Assembly: GCA_021828225.1 (NCBI GenBank)
Contig: JAKASH010000285.1
Location: forward strand, 1-5,290
Direction: 5' to 3'
DNA length: 5,290 nucleotides
Origin: Acidobacteriota bacterium
GTDB taxonomy: Bacteria; Acidobacteriota; Terriglobia; UBA7540
The notes under the pieces were generated by a model, which was given only the letters and a program-made list of their open reading frames with translations, did not search any database and had not been told where the DNA came from. A program made the translations under genes and the position numbers. Shown here piece by piece: positions 1 to 5,290 of this stretch. Within the stretch, counting starts at the first letter, position 1, and each line of letters starts with the position of its first letter.

Positions 1-1
1 G

Positions 2-1027
2 ATGACGTCTCTGGTTACGGGAGCAAACGGCTTTGTGGGCAGCCACGTAGCGCGGATGCTGGTCGAACGTGGAGAGCAGGTTCATGTTCTTGTGCGCCCA
101 CAGAGCAGCATGCGAGCGCTTGAAGGTTTGCCGGTCGAAAAGGTTTACGGCGATTTGCGCGATCCCCAATCGCTTGAGCGAGCCATGAAGGGCGTGGAGC
201 GGATTTTCCACGTCGCGGCCGATTACCGGCTGGGCGCATCAAGGCCGCAGGAGATTTACGATTCCAACGTGACCGGGACGCGAAACCTTCTGGAAGCAGC
301 CCGCCGGGGGGGCGTGAAGCGCATCGTCGTGACCAGCAGCGTGGCAACCATCGCGGTTGACCGGGGAAATGTGTTGCCGAACGAACAGACTGAGACCCGG
401 CTGGAAGAAATGATCGGGCATTACAAGCGTTCAAAATTCATGGCCGAACAGGAGGCGCTGCAGGCAGCGCGCGAAGGCTTGCCTGTGGTTGTGGTCAACC
501 CCACAACACCGGTTGGTCCCGGCGACTGGAAGCCGACGCCGACCGGCCGCATCATCGTAGATTTCCTGAACGGCAGGATGCCGGCTTACGTGGAGACCGG
601 CCTGAATTGGGTTCCGGTTGAAGACGTCGCGGTGGGCCATTGGATTGCCGCCGAACGCGGGCGCATCGGAGAACGATACATTCTGGGCGGACGCAACATG
701 CTGCTCAAAGAGATTCTTGACGTTCTTGCCGGGATCAGCGGACGTCCGAGTCCCCGCGTCCGATTGCCCCATGCCGTCGCCATGGCAGCCGGATATGCCG
801 ACCAAGTCTTTTCCCGCATGCTCAACCGCCAGCCGCGTATCCCGCTGGAGGGCGTTCGGATGGCGCGCCACAAAATGTTTGTGGACTGCTCGAAGGCGGT
901 CGAGGAACTCGGGTTCCAGGCCGGTTCCGTAGAGGCAGCGATTGAGAGAGCGGTAACCTGGTACGGACAGAATCACTACGCCGGCAGGAACGGCGCGGCA
1001 ACGGCAAATTATGGGCAGGCAGCGTAG
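2..1027 (+). CDS. hpnA: Hopanoid-associated sugar epimerase/reductase HpnA (extended SDR family)
   Basis: Seen: a 341-residue protein with an N-terminal Rossmann fold. The Gly motif TGANGFVG lies at residues 6-13, TSS at 111-113, and the catalytic pair Y141/K145 (YKRSK) fits the SDR YxxxK motif. Arg32 directly after the second strand (VLVRP) is the usual sign of NADP(H) preference in atypical/extended SDRs. The NPTTPVGPGD stretch at 166-175 is typical of the dihydroflavonol reductase/HpnA-like group. Length fits HpnA proteins (about 330 residues). Known: HpnA is found in hopanoid gene clusters and is named as a sugar epimerase from family membership; its substrate is not settled. The neighbouring hpnG supports HpnA over a generic epimerase. 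The start lies one base inside the window, so the ribosome binding site cannot be seen, but the Gly motif begins where expected for this ATG. The last 15 or so residues look like a non-conserved tail. Cytosolic; probably co-transcribed with the genes downstream. Confidence 0.88.
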   Translation: MTSLVTGANGFVGSHVARMLVERGEQVHVLVRPQSSMRALEGLPVEKVYGDLRDPQSLERAMKGVERIFHVAADYRLGASRPQEIYDSNVTGTRNLLEAARRGGVKRIVVTSSVATIAVDRGNVLPNEQTETRLEEMIGHYKRSKFMAEQEALQAAREGLPVVVVNPTTPVGPGDWKPTPTGRIIVDFLNGRMPAYVETGLNWVPVEDVAVGHWIAAERGRIGERYILGGRNMLLKEILDVLAGISGRPSPRVRLPHAVAMAAGYADQVFSRMLNRQPRIPLEGVRMARHKMFVDCSKAVEELGFQAGSVEAAIERAVTWYGQNHYAGRNGAATANYGQAA

Positions 1028-1034
1028 GGCGGCC

Positions 1035-1040
1035 AAAGGT
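1035..1040 (+). promoter_or_regulatory. Ribosome binding site of hpnG
   Basis: AAAGGT lies in the 20-base gap between hpnA and hpnG, with the G pair 8 bases before the ATG at 1048. This is a fair Shine-Dalgarno match and supports that start. The gap is too short to suggest a separate promoter, so hpnA and hpnG are likely on one transcript. Confidence 0.55.
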
Positions 1041-1047
1041 AACCGGT

Positions 1048-1803
1048 ATGAAGGTCCTGGTGACATTTGCGGTCGATTGGGAATTCAAACCCTGGTTGCG
1101 CCTTCGGCGCTTTCGGCAGATTCCGGGAGGCCAGCGTGTCTTCGAGACTCGGATCGCAGAAAGTGATGTGAGTGTTGTCCTGACCGGTGTTGGCCCGCTG
1201 AATTCAGTCCGGGGAATCCGCGCCGCGATGGACGCGGTTCCGGATGTATGTATCGCGTCCGGGCTGGCAGGCGGCCTCAAGCATGAGCACCGGCCGGGAG
1301 AAGTTCTGGTAGCGAGGACGGCACGGTCGGAAGCAGAACAGGAAGCGCTCAGGAGCGACGAAAGGCTTTTCGGCGCTGCCGTCGAGTGCGGTGCGAAGGC
1401 TGTAGAGCAGTTCGTTTCTGCCGGGCGCGTCGTTCGAACGGCCAAAGGAAAAGCCCGGCTTGGCGCATCTGCAGATGCCGTGGATATGGAATCTTTTGCT
1501 ATCATGACAGAAATGAGAGAGTTGGGTGTGCCATGTGTGGCAGTTCGCAGTGTCGCGGATCCAGCGGAGATGGATGTACCCTGCGACTTCGAACGCGCGC
1601 TTGACAGTTCGGGGCGGGTGCGGATCATCCAGGTGCTCGGCCAGGTGGTTTGCGACCCCAGGCAGGCATGGCCGCTGGCGCAGTTCGGGACTCGAAGTTC
1701 GCGGGCGGCGGCATCGCTCGCGCGTTACCTGGACGGTTTTACATATTACTTAGCCGAGCATAAGGAGAAAATGGACTTGAGCGTCCAGCAGATCGGCCAA
1801 TGA
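1048..1803 (+). CDS. hpnG: Hopanoid-associated phosphorylase/nucleosidase HpnG (adenosylhopane side-chain processing)
   Basis: Seen: a 251-residue protein of the purine nucleoside phosphorylase/MTA-SAH nucleosidase fold. Family motifs are TGVGP (46-50), ASGLAGGL (70-77), VDMES (145-149, where Met-Glu normally contacts the ribose) and RSVAD (167-171), whose Asp171 sits where the family's catalytic acid that protonates the leaving purine is found. Known: HpnG acts after the radical-SAM enzyme HpnH, removing adenine from adenosylhopane to give a ribosyl (or phosphoribosyl) hopane, the precursor of C35 bacteriohopanepolyols. The position after hpnA supports HpnG over a general MTA/SAH nucleosidase. 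The last 10 residues (from Met242) follow an internal AAGGAG and may be a lineage-specific tail. The stop codon overlaps the start of the following dehydrogenase gene (ATGA, 1800-1803), so the two are probably translationally coupled. HpnH itself is not in the window. Confidence 0.88.
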   Translation: MKVLVTFAVDWEFKPWLRLRRFRQIPGGQRVFETRIAESDVSVVLTGVGPLNSVRGIRAAMDAVPDVCIASGLAGGLKHEHRPGEVLVARTARSEAEQEALRSDERLFGAAVECGAKAVEQFVSAGRVVRTAKGKARLGASADAVDMESFAIMTEMRELGVPCVAVRSVADPAEMDVPCDFERALDSSGRVRIIQVLGQVVCDPRQAWPLAQFGTRSSRAAASLARYLDGFTYYLAEHKEKMDLSVQQIGQ

Positions 1804-2906
1804 CAACTGTTAGAACAGAAACTGGAGCACCTTCGGAAGTCGAGCAACGCGAAAAGCGGATGTGGGCCGGCGTCTACCGGGGCCGCGGCCGCGTGGCAGC
1901 GGAAGAAGTGCCGATACCCGAAATCGCAGCCGGAGAGGTGCTGGTACGCGTCCGCGCCTGCGGTATTTGCGGAACCGACATTAAGAAGATCAAGCAAGGT
2001 TTCCTGCCTCCACCGCAGATTTTTGGGCACGAGATCGCCGGAACGGTTGAGGCCGTGGGCGACGGAGTTGAGAAGTGGCATCCAGGCGACAGGGTGCTGA
2101 CCTTCCATCACATTCCGTGCGGGAAATGCTTCTACTGCGAACGAAAACTCTACTCGCAGTGCCCGACTTACAAGAAGGTGGGTGTTACAAGCGGATTTCG
2201 CCCGAGCGGCGGCGGCTTTGCAGAATATGTCCGCGTGATGGATTGGATTGCGGAAAGGGGAATGGTTGCCATTCCGCCCGACGTCAGTTTTGAAGAAGCA
2301 ACCTTCGTCGAGCCGTTGAATACGTGCCTGAAAGCCATTTACAAAGCACGCATCGAGTCCGATGAAACGGTAATGGTGATCGGCCAGGGGCCCATTGGCA
2401 TGCTGCTGATGCTTCTGGCGCGACTCCATGCGGGCGCACGAGTGCTGACGAGCGATCCGATGGAAGTGCGGCGGCAAAAAAGTGTTGCCCTTGGGGCCGA
2501 AATATCTTTTGATCCTGCAGCAGGAAATCTGGTGGAAGCGGTTCGTGGGCGGACTTCAGGCCGCGGAGCGGATGTTGTGCTGGTGGCCGCTCCTCAACGC
2601 GAGCTTTTAGAGCAGGCCCTCGCACTGGCCCGTCCGGGAGGACGGGTCCTCCTGTTTGCTTATAATGACCCGCTGTTGCGCGTGGAGTTCCCTGCCGCCA
2701 CGGTGGGTATCGAAGAAAAAGAGATCCTCGGGAGCTATAGCGCCTCAATTGACTTGCAAGGCGAGTCTGCGCGCCTAGTTTTTGAACGTGTCCTGCCAGT
2801 CCGGGAATTAATTTCCCACCGATTTCCTCTTTCTCAAATCGAACAGGCTCTGAGCCTGGCAGCTCATCCTTCCGGGGAGTCTTTGAAAATTATACTGGTG
2901 CCATAA
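1800..2906 (+). CDS. Zinc-dependent medium-chain alcohol/polyol dehydrogenase, NAD(H)-type, coupled to hpnG
   Basis: Seen: a 368-residue MDR enzyme with a full zinc set. Expected catalytic-zinc ligands are C57 (GICGTD), H77/E78 (GHE) and E171 (VEP). The structural-zinc lobe is C107, C110, C113 and C121 (C-x2-C-x2-C-x7-C). The Rossmann motif GQGPIG is at 195-200, and Asp219 (TSDP) at the end of the next strand aligns with the acidic residue that binds the adenosine ribose in NAD-dependent members. It resembles the sorbitol/threonine dehydrogenase branch, but the substrate cannot be read from sequence. The ATG at 1800 overlaps the hpnG stop by four bases and has no strong Shine-Dalgarno of its own, suggesting re-initiation. 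A second ATG at 1860 (Met21) would give a more usual MDR N-terminus; the first 20 residues are hydrophilic and unlike the family. Inference: it acts on the sugar-like hopane side chain released by HpnG, or on a head-group precursor. A generic oxidoreductase carried along in the operon is the alternative. Confidence 0.85.
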   Translation: MTTVRTETGAPSEVEQREKRMWAGVYRGRGRVAAEEVPIPEIAAGEVLVRVRACGICGTDIKKIKQGFLPPPQIFGHEIAGTVEAVGDGVEKWHPGDRVLTFHHIPCGKCFYCERKLYSQCPTYKKVGVTSGFRPSGGGFAEYVRVMDWIAERGMVAIPPDVSFEEATFVEPLNTCLKAIYKARIESDETVMVIGQGPIGMLLMLLARLHAGARVLTSDPMEVRRQKSVALGAEISFDPAAGNLVEAVRGRTSGRGADVVLVAAPQRELLEQALALARPGGRVLLFAYNDPLLRVEFPAATVGIEEKEILGSYSASIDLQGESARLVFERVLPVRELISHRFPLSQIEQALSLAAHPSGESLKIILVP

Positions 2907-3964
2907 TGGAAACGCACATTGACGGTGACATGACTGCTGCTGTCCTGTATGGCCGCGAAGATCTGAAGATCGAACGGATTCCGATTCCGGACTTTGCTCC
3001 GGATGAAGTACTGGTCCGGGTGAAAGTGGCATTAACGTGCGGGACAGACTTGAAGGTCTGGAAACAGGGCTATCACGCCAAAATGATTGTTCCTCCGGCG
3101 GTTTTTGGACATGAGCTTTCCGGGGTGATCGAGGCTGCCGGGAGCGAAGTGGGCGGCGGCCTCGGGCCCGGTACATGGGTTGTTCCGGCAAACTCGGCTC
3201 CCTGCAACAAATGTCTGTTCTGCCGAAAGGGGCAGGCGAACCTGTGCGAGTCGCTGCTGTTCAACAACGGGGCCTACGCGGAGTTCATCCGCATTCCGGG
3301 CCGCATCGTTCGGGAAAACATGCTGGAAGTGCCGGCGCACGTCCAGTTTCGCGACGCCGCACTGGTTGAGCCGCTCGCCTGCATCCTGCGAGGGATCGAG
3401 GAGACAGGTATCAATCCCGGCGATACAACTGTGGTGGTTGGATGCGGGCCCATCGGCCTAAAGTTCATCCGGATTCTTTCCGGCCAGGGTGTTCGAGTGA
3501 TTGCCTTGGGAAAACGGAAAAGCCAGATCCGAGCTGCGGAGCAACTGGGCGCCTACGCGGCATTCGACGTTTCGGAGTTAAATAACCCTGTGACGGCTGT
3601 CCGCCAGCTCACGGAAAGCGGTCATGGCGCCGATTCGGTCATCGAGGCGGTCGGAGTCCCGGAAACCTGGCAGTGGGCCGTGCAGATGGTGCGTCGTGGC
3701 GGCGCAGTCAATCTGTTCGGAGGATGCCCGCGCGGCAGCCATGTGCAGTTTGATCCCTCGGTGCTGCACTACTCGGAAATCACCATCAGATCAACCTTTC
3801 ACCACACGCCGAAATTTATTCGCAAAGCGCTGGAAGCTGTGGCGCGGGGAGATATCCGGGCTTCAGACTTTGTCACAGGAGAGATCCCTCTGGACGAATT
3901 GCCACGATTTTTCCAGAAAATGAAGCACCGGAACGGCGAATTGAAAGTGGCCGTTATTCCTTGA
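2906..3964 (+). CDS. Second zinc-dependent medium-chain dehydrogenase, NADP(H)-type, last gene of the hopanoid operon
   Basis: Seen: a 352-residue MDR enzyme, homologous to but clearly diverged from its upstream neighbour. Expected catalytic-zinc ligands are C45 (TCGTD), H69/E70 (GHE) and E155 (VEP). Structural-zinc cysteines are C100, C103, C106 and C114, again C-x2-C-x2-C-x7-C. The Rossmann motif is GCGPIG (179-184). The residue aligning with the NAD-selecting Asp is Gly202, followed by Lys-Arg-Lys (203-205), a pattern expected to bind the NADP 2'-phosphate. The ATG shares one base with the preceding stop (TAATG, 2904-2908), so it is probably translationally coupled. Met9 (ATG at 2930) is an alternative start and gives the more typical MDR N-terminus; neither start has a strong Shine-Dalgarno. 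All zinc ligands are intact, so it is probably an active enzyme. Inference: an NADPH-linked reductase in C35 hopanoid side-chain maturation. Family resemblance alone would also allow a threonine- or polyol-dehydrogenase-like role. Confidence 0.85.
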   Translation: METHIDGDMTAAVLYGREDLKIERIPIPDFAPDEVLVRVKVALTCGTDLKVWKQGYHAKMIVPPAVFGHELSGVIEAAGSEVGGGLGPGTWVVPANSAPCNKCLFCRKGQANLCESLLFNNGAYAEFIRIPGRIVRENMLEVPAHVQFRDAALVEPLACILRGIEETGINPGDTTVVVGCGPIGLKFIRILSGQGVRVIALGKRKSQIRAAEQLGAYAAFDVSELNNPVTAVRQLTESGHGADSVIEAVGVPETWQWAVQMVRRGGAVNLFGGCPRGSHVQFDPSVLHYSEITIRSTFHHTPKFIRKALEAVARGDIRASDFVTGEIPLDELPRFFQKMKHRNGELKVAVIP

Positions 3965-3984
3965 GCGACATGGGAGATCAGTCC

Positions 3985-3998
3985 GGGCACGCGTGTCC
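3985..3998. repeat. 14-base palindrome with one imperfect pair
   Basis: GGGCACGCGTGTCC reads as its own reverse complement except for one position pair, which would be G-U in RNA. The inner CACGCGTG (3988-3995) is a perfect 8-base palindrome. It lies 20 bases after the last hopanoid gene. With no loop it is a poor RNA hairpin, so it is either a dimeric-protein binding site, part of a termination region, or chance. Confidence 0.4.
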
Positions 3999-4000
3999 TG

Positions 4001-4034
4001 CACTCCAACTCTGGAGTGGCTCGTAAGATTTTTT
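4001..4034 (+). terminator. Possible weak intrinsic terminator of the hopanoid operon
   Basis: CACTCCA (4001-4007), a 4-base loop ACTC and TGGAGTG (4012-4018) form a perfect 7-bp hairpin, 37 bases after the last dehydrogenase stop codon. A run of six T follows at 4029-4034. The 10 bases between stem and T run are more than in a classical intrinsic terminator, so efficiency is doubtful. Position at the end of the operon is the main support. Confidence 0.4.
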
Positions 4035-4205
4035 CTGCCGCAGAGGGGTTATTCTTCCTGGGAACGATGCGCATGACAATTCCCACTCTCGCCACTTCCT
4101 AATGCTATCCATTTGATATACAAAGACTTGCCGCAACATCCCAGAAATGGAGCTGCAACTTCCTGCACACCCCTCTTGATGAGACCGGTATTAACCACGT
4201 ATAGC

Positions 4206-4234
4206 TTGCCGAAACTCAATTCCGGATATATCCT
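4206..4234 (+). promoter_or_regulatory. Weak sigma70-like promoter candidate for the PEGA gene
   Basis: TTGCCG (4206-4211) and TATCCT (4229-4234) are 17 bases apart, each matching four of six consensus bases of TTGACA and TATAAT. This would leave a 5' leader of roughly 140 bases before the ATG at 4382. Many such matches arise by chance; it is listed because some promoter is expected in this gap. TATAAC at 4290-4295 is a better -10 match but has no -35 partner at the right distance. Confidence 0.2.
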
Positions 4235-4367
4235 AGGACGTAAGTTCAGGGTCGCGAACAACTGAGGGTAAGCAAGCGGGAGGGGGCCGTATAACGGATC
4301 GGAATTTTCAGGTATGTCTTCGTGTGCGTTGTTGCATCTGAGGCGCCGGAGAAAACACCTTGACGGG

Positions 4368-4373
4368 AAAGGA
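4368..4373 (+). promoter_or_regulatory. Ribosome binding site deciding the start of the PEGA gene
   Basis: AAAGGA sits 8 bases before the ATG at 4382, a good Shine-Dalgarno match and spacing. The alternative ATG at 4436 has only a weak purine stretch upstream, so 4382 is preferred although it gives an unusually long N-terminal region before the hydrophobic signal segment. Confidence 0.6.
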
Positions 4374-4381
4374 ACAAGATC

Positions 4382-4993
4382 ATGACCCCAATCCAGAACA
4401 AGCTTGAAATTACCAGAGCACGGCAGCGAGTGCAGATGGGCCAACGGGGGGCAAAGTTACTTTGGCGTGGAATCGAATTCTCGCTTCTGCTGTTGCTCGC
4501 GGCCAGTTGTGCTTTTGCACAGGCTGCGGCGGAATACGGATCCGCAACGTCTGGCATGGCCGGAAGCATGAGCGGAATAAACCTGATGAATAAGGCTAAA
4601 TTCCCTGACACGACAACCGACTCAAAACCTTCCGTTATCATGAGCCAGCCTTCAAAGGATTCCGGCATTAGCCCAAACTATATTTTTGACACCATGACGA
4701 AGGGTTCGGTGGCCGCAAACCGCAAAGCGCTTGAGCAACGCGCCGGCAAAAACGCTGCCAAGCTCATGCTCAGTTCGTCACCAACCGATGCCTATGTAAA
4801 GATCAATGGAAAGCCGGTTGGCAGAACTCCAATTCTGCTGGTTGTGCCACCCGGGCAATACAGCGTGGCTATGGACGGGAAACGAATGGAGCATGCAGAG
4901 CAGAAGGTGGATCTACTCCCCAAGGAGACGCGCAAGTATTCACTCAAGCTGAAGCAGGTCTATCCAACCCAAGTCGAGATTCAACTGCATTGA
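4382..4993 (+). CDS. Exported PEGA-domain protein
   Basis: Seen: a 203-residue protein. A basic N-region (Arg and Lys through residue 29) leads into a hydrophobic core at 33-42 (FSLLLLLAAS), then a likely signal peptidase I site near AFA (44-46) or Ala48. Cys43 after Ala-Ala-Ser also loosely fits a lipobox, so a lipoprotein is possible. A low-complexity Gly/Ser/Met-rich linker follows (about 50-65), then an unassigned middle region, and a C-terminal PEGA domain at about 127-191. That domain has the usual SSPTDAYVKINGKPVGRTP start, the PPGQYSV turn (156-162), and a final beta strand. Known: PEGA domains are small beta folds in surface, periplasmic or regulatory proteins, often beside other modules; their exact role is unclear. 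It follows a long non-coding gap and is the first gene of a probable two-gene unit. Function unknown; an envelope scaffold or binding role is inference. Starting at Met19 would give a more ordinary signal peptide length. Confidence 0.8.
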   Translation: MTPIQNKLEITRARQRVQMGQRGAKLLWRGIEFSLLLLLAASCAFAQAAAEYGSATSGMAGSMSGINLMNKAKFPDTTTDSKPSVIMSQPSKDSGISPNYIFDTMTKGSVAANRKALEQRAGKNAAKLMLSSSPTDAYVKINGKPVGRTPILLVVPPGQYSVAMDGKRMEHAEQKVDLLPKETRKYSLKLKQVYPTQVEIQLH

Positions 4994-5015
4994 ATGAATC
5001 AACCTGGTAGTTCGC

Positions 5016-5021
5016 AGGGGG
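5016..5021 (+). promoter_or_regulatory. Ribosome binding site of the membrane/coiled-coil gene
   Basis: AGGGGG lies 6 bases before the ATG at 5028. It favours this start over the ATG at 4994, which is in another frame and runs into a stop after 17 codons. Confidence 0.5.
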
Positions 5022-5027
5022 TACAAC

Positions 5028-5290
5028 ATGGGCTCACCACCATTTGACAGGCAGGTTTTTGTAAAGAAGGCGCAATCCCAGCCGCCTCCGTCGAGGTCTC
5101 CGTTGCCAGGAGCTTTAGCGCTCGTGGTCGTTGCTGCCCTGGCATCCTTCGCGACCTATCGGTACGTGAAGGCCGGCGGTGGCGCACCGTCCAACGGCGC
5201 TGACAAAGCCCAGATCAGCCAGCTCCAGCAAAAACTGAAGGTGATGCAGGCCCGCGTCGAGGAGTTGGAGAAAAGGCACCACGTCTCACA
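5028..5290 (+). CDS. Membrane-anchored coiled-coil protein, N-terminal part (cut by window end)
   Basis: Seen: an open frame of 87 codons running off the window, too truncated to identify. Residues 1-26 are polar and Pro/Ser-rich with Lys13, Lys14 and Arg23. A single hydrophobic segment follows at about 27-43 (PGALALVVVAALASFAT). A short Gly-rich linker at 49-57 leads into a heptad-like stretch at about 61-83 (ISQLQQKLKVMQARVEELEK) that looks like the start of a coiled coil. With a cytoplasmic basic N-tail the coiled coil would be periplasmic, by the positive-inside tendency. An in-frame stop at 4995-4997 and the Shine-Dalgarno at 5016 support this start. It lies 34 bases after the PEGA gene on the same strand, so the two are probably co-transcribed. 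This layout is shared by many unrelated envelope proteins, so I give no function. Confidence 0.65.
   Translation, partial: MGSPPFDRQVFVKKAQSQPPPSRSPLPGALALVVVAALASFATYRYVKAGGGAPSNGADKAQISQLQQKLKVMQARVEELEKRHHVS

Larger units (their letters stand above)
3965..4381 (+). other. Non-coding gap between the hopanoid operon and the PEGA-protein unit
   Basis: A 417-base stretch with no credible gene on either strand. It contains a 14-base palindrome (3985-3998), a hairpin followed at a distance by a T tract (4001-4034), and longer-range complementary segments: 4013-4020 with 4091-4098 (one G-U pair), 4042-4049 with 4169-4176 (eight perfect pairs), and 4060-4064 with 4080-4084. CTTGCCG occurs twice (4127-4133 and 4205-4211). 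The second half should contain the promoter and leader of the following gene. I do not recognise any known riboswitch or ncRNA family here. Confidence 0.6.

Noticed and set aside
822..1628. A 268-codon open frame on the - strand opposite hpnA and hpnG
   Set aside because: It is antisense to two well-supported genes. Its Ser/Arg/Pro/Thr-rich product is typical of the reverse complement of GC-rich coding DNA.
1746..2477. A 243-codon open frame on the - strand opposite the first dehydrogenase
   Set aside because: It lies wholly opposite a gene with intact zinc-ligand and Rossmann motifs, and has no domain signal of its own.
2906..3964. The second dehydrogenase as a recent tandem duplicate of the first
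   Set aside because: Both share the MDR layout and zinc ligands, but the sequences differ throughout, including the cofactor loop, so any duplication would be old. Independent recruitment is equally possible.
3970..4026. An 18-codon open frame just after the last dehydrogenase
   Set aside because: It has no convincing Shine-Dalgarno and no similarity I recognise, and it runs into the hairpin region. Chance is the simplest explanation.
4054..4164. CTTCCT three times in the intergenic gap (4054, 4095, 4159)
   Set aside because: The copies are unevenly spaced (41 and 64 bases) with unrelated flanks, so they do not form a real repeat array.
4049..4444. A 131-codon open frame on the - strand covering most of the intergenic gap
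   Set aside because: It starts with TTG inside the PEGA gene, has no recognisable motif and a composition rich in Cys, His and Pro typical of chance frames. Nothing supports expression.
4994..5047. A 17-codon open frame starting right after the PEGA stop codon
   Set aside because: It is out of frame with the next gene, which has its own ribosome binding site and a longer open frame with a membrane segment.

Overview
The window holds the 3' part of what looks like a hopanoid (bacterial sterol-like lipid) biosynthesis operon, followed by a non-coding gap of about 420 bases and then two genes for envelope-associated proteins. All genes are on the + strand. The GC-rich sequence, the hpnA-hpnG pair and a secreted PEGA-domain protein suggest a free-living Gram-negative-type bacterium. 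An Acidobacteriota-like host is my best guess, but no rRNA or other strong taxonomic marker is present, so this is inference.

Region 1 (2-3964) has four tightly packed genes. They are hpnA (hopanoid-associated NAD(P)-dependent sugar epimerase/reductase of the extended SDR family), hpnG (the nucleosidase/phosphorylase that removes adenine from adenosylhopane), and two zinc-dependent medium-chain dehydrogenases (MDRs) in tandem. The last three are joined by overlapping stop/start codons (ATGA, then TAATG), so they are almost certainly co-translated. HpnG makes a ribosyl-type hopane side chain. Two polyol/alcohol dehydrogenases coupled directly behind it are good candidates for the next redox steps on that sugar-like tail, such as reducing ribosylhopane to bacteriohopanetetrol. 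Their cofactor loops differ: the first carries the acidic residue typical of NAD(H) use, while the second has Gly-Lys-Arg-Lys there, typical of NADP(H) use.

Region 2 (3965-4381) contains no credible gene. It holds a near-perfect 14-base palindrome, a 7-bp perfect hairpin with a T tract 10 bases beyond it (a possible weak terminator), several longer-range inverted repeats, and a weak promoter-like sequence before the next gene.

Region 3 (4382-5290) starts a separate unit. It encodes a secreted or lipid-anchored PEGA-domain protein and, 34 bases later, the first 87 codons of a protein with one predicted membrane segment followed by a coiled coil, cut by the window end. No mobile element, CRISPR array, tRNA or rRNA was seen.
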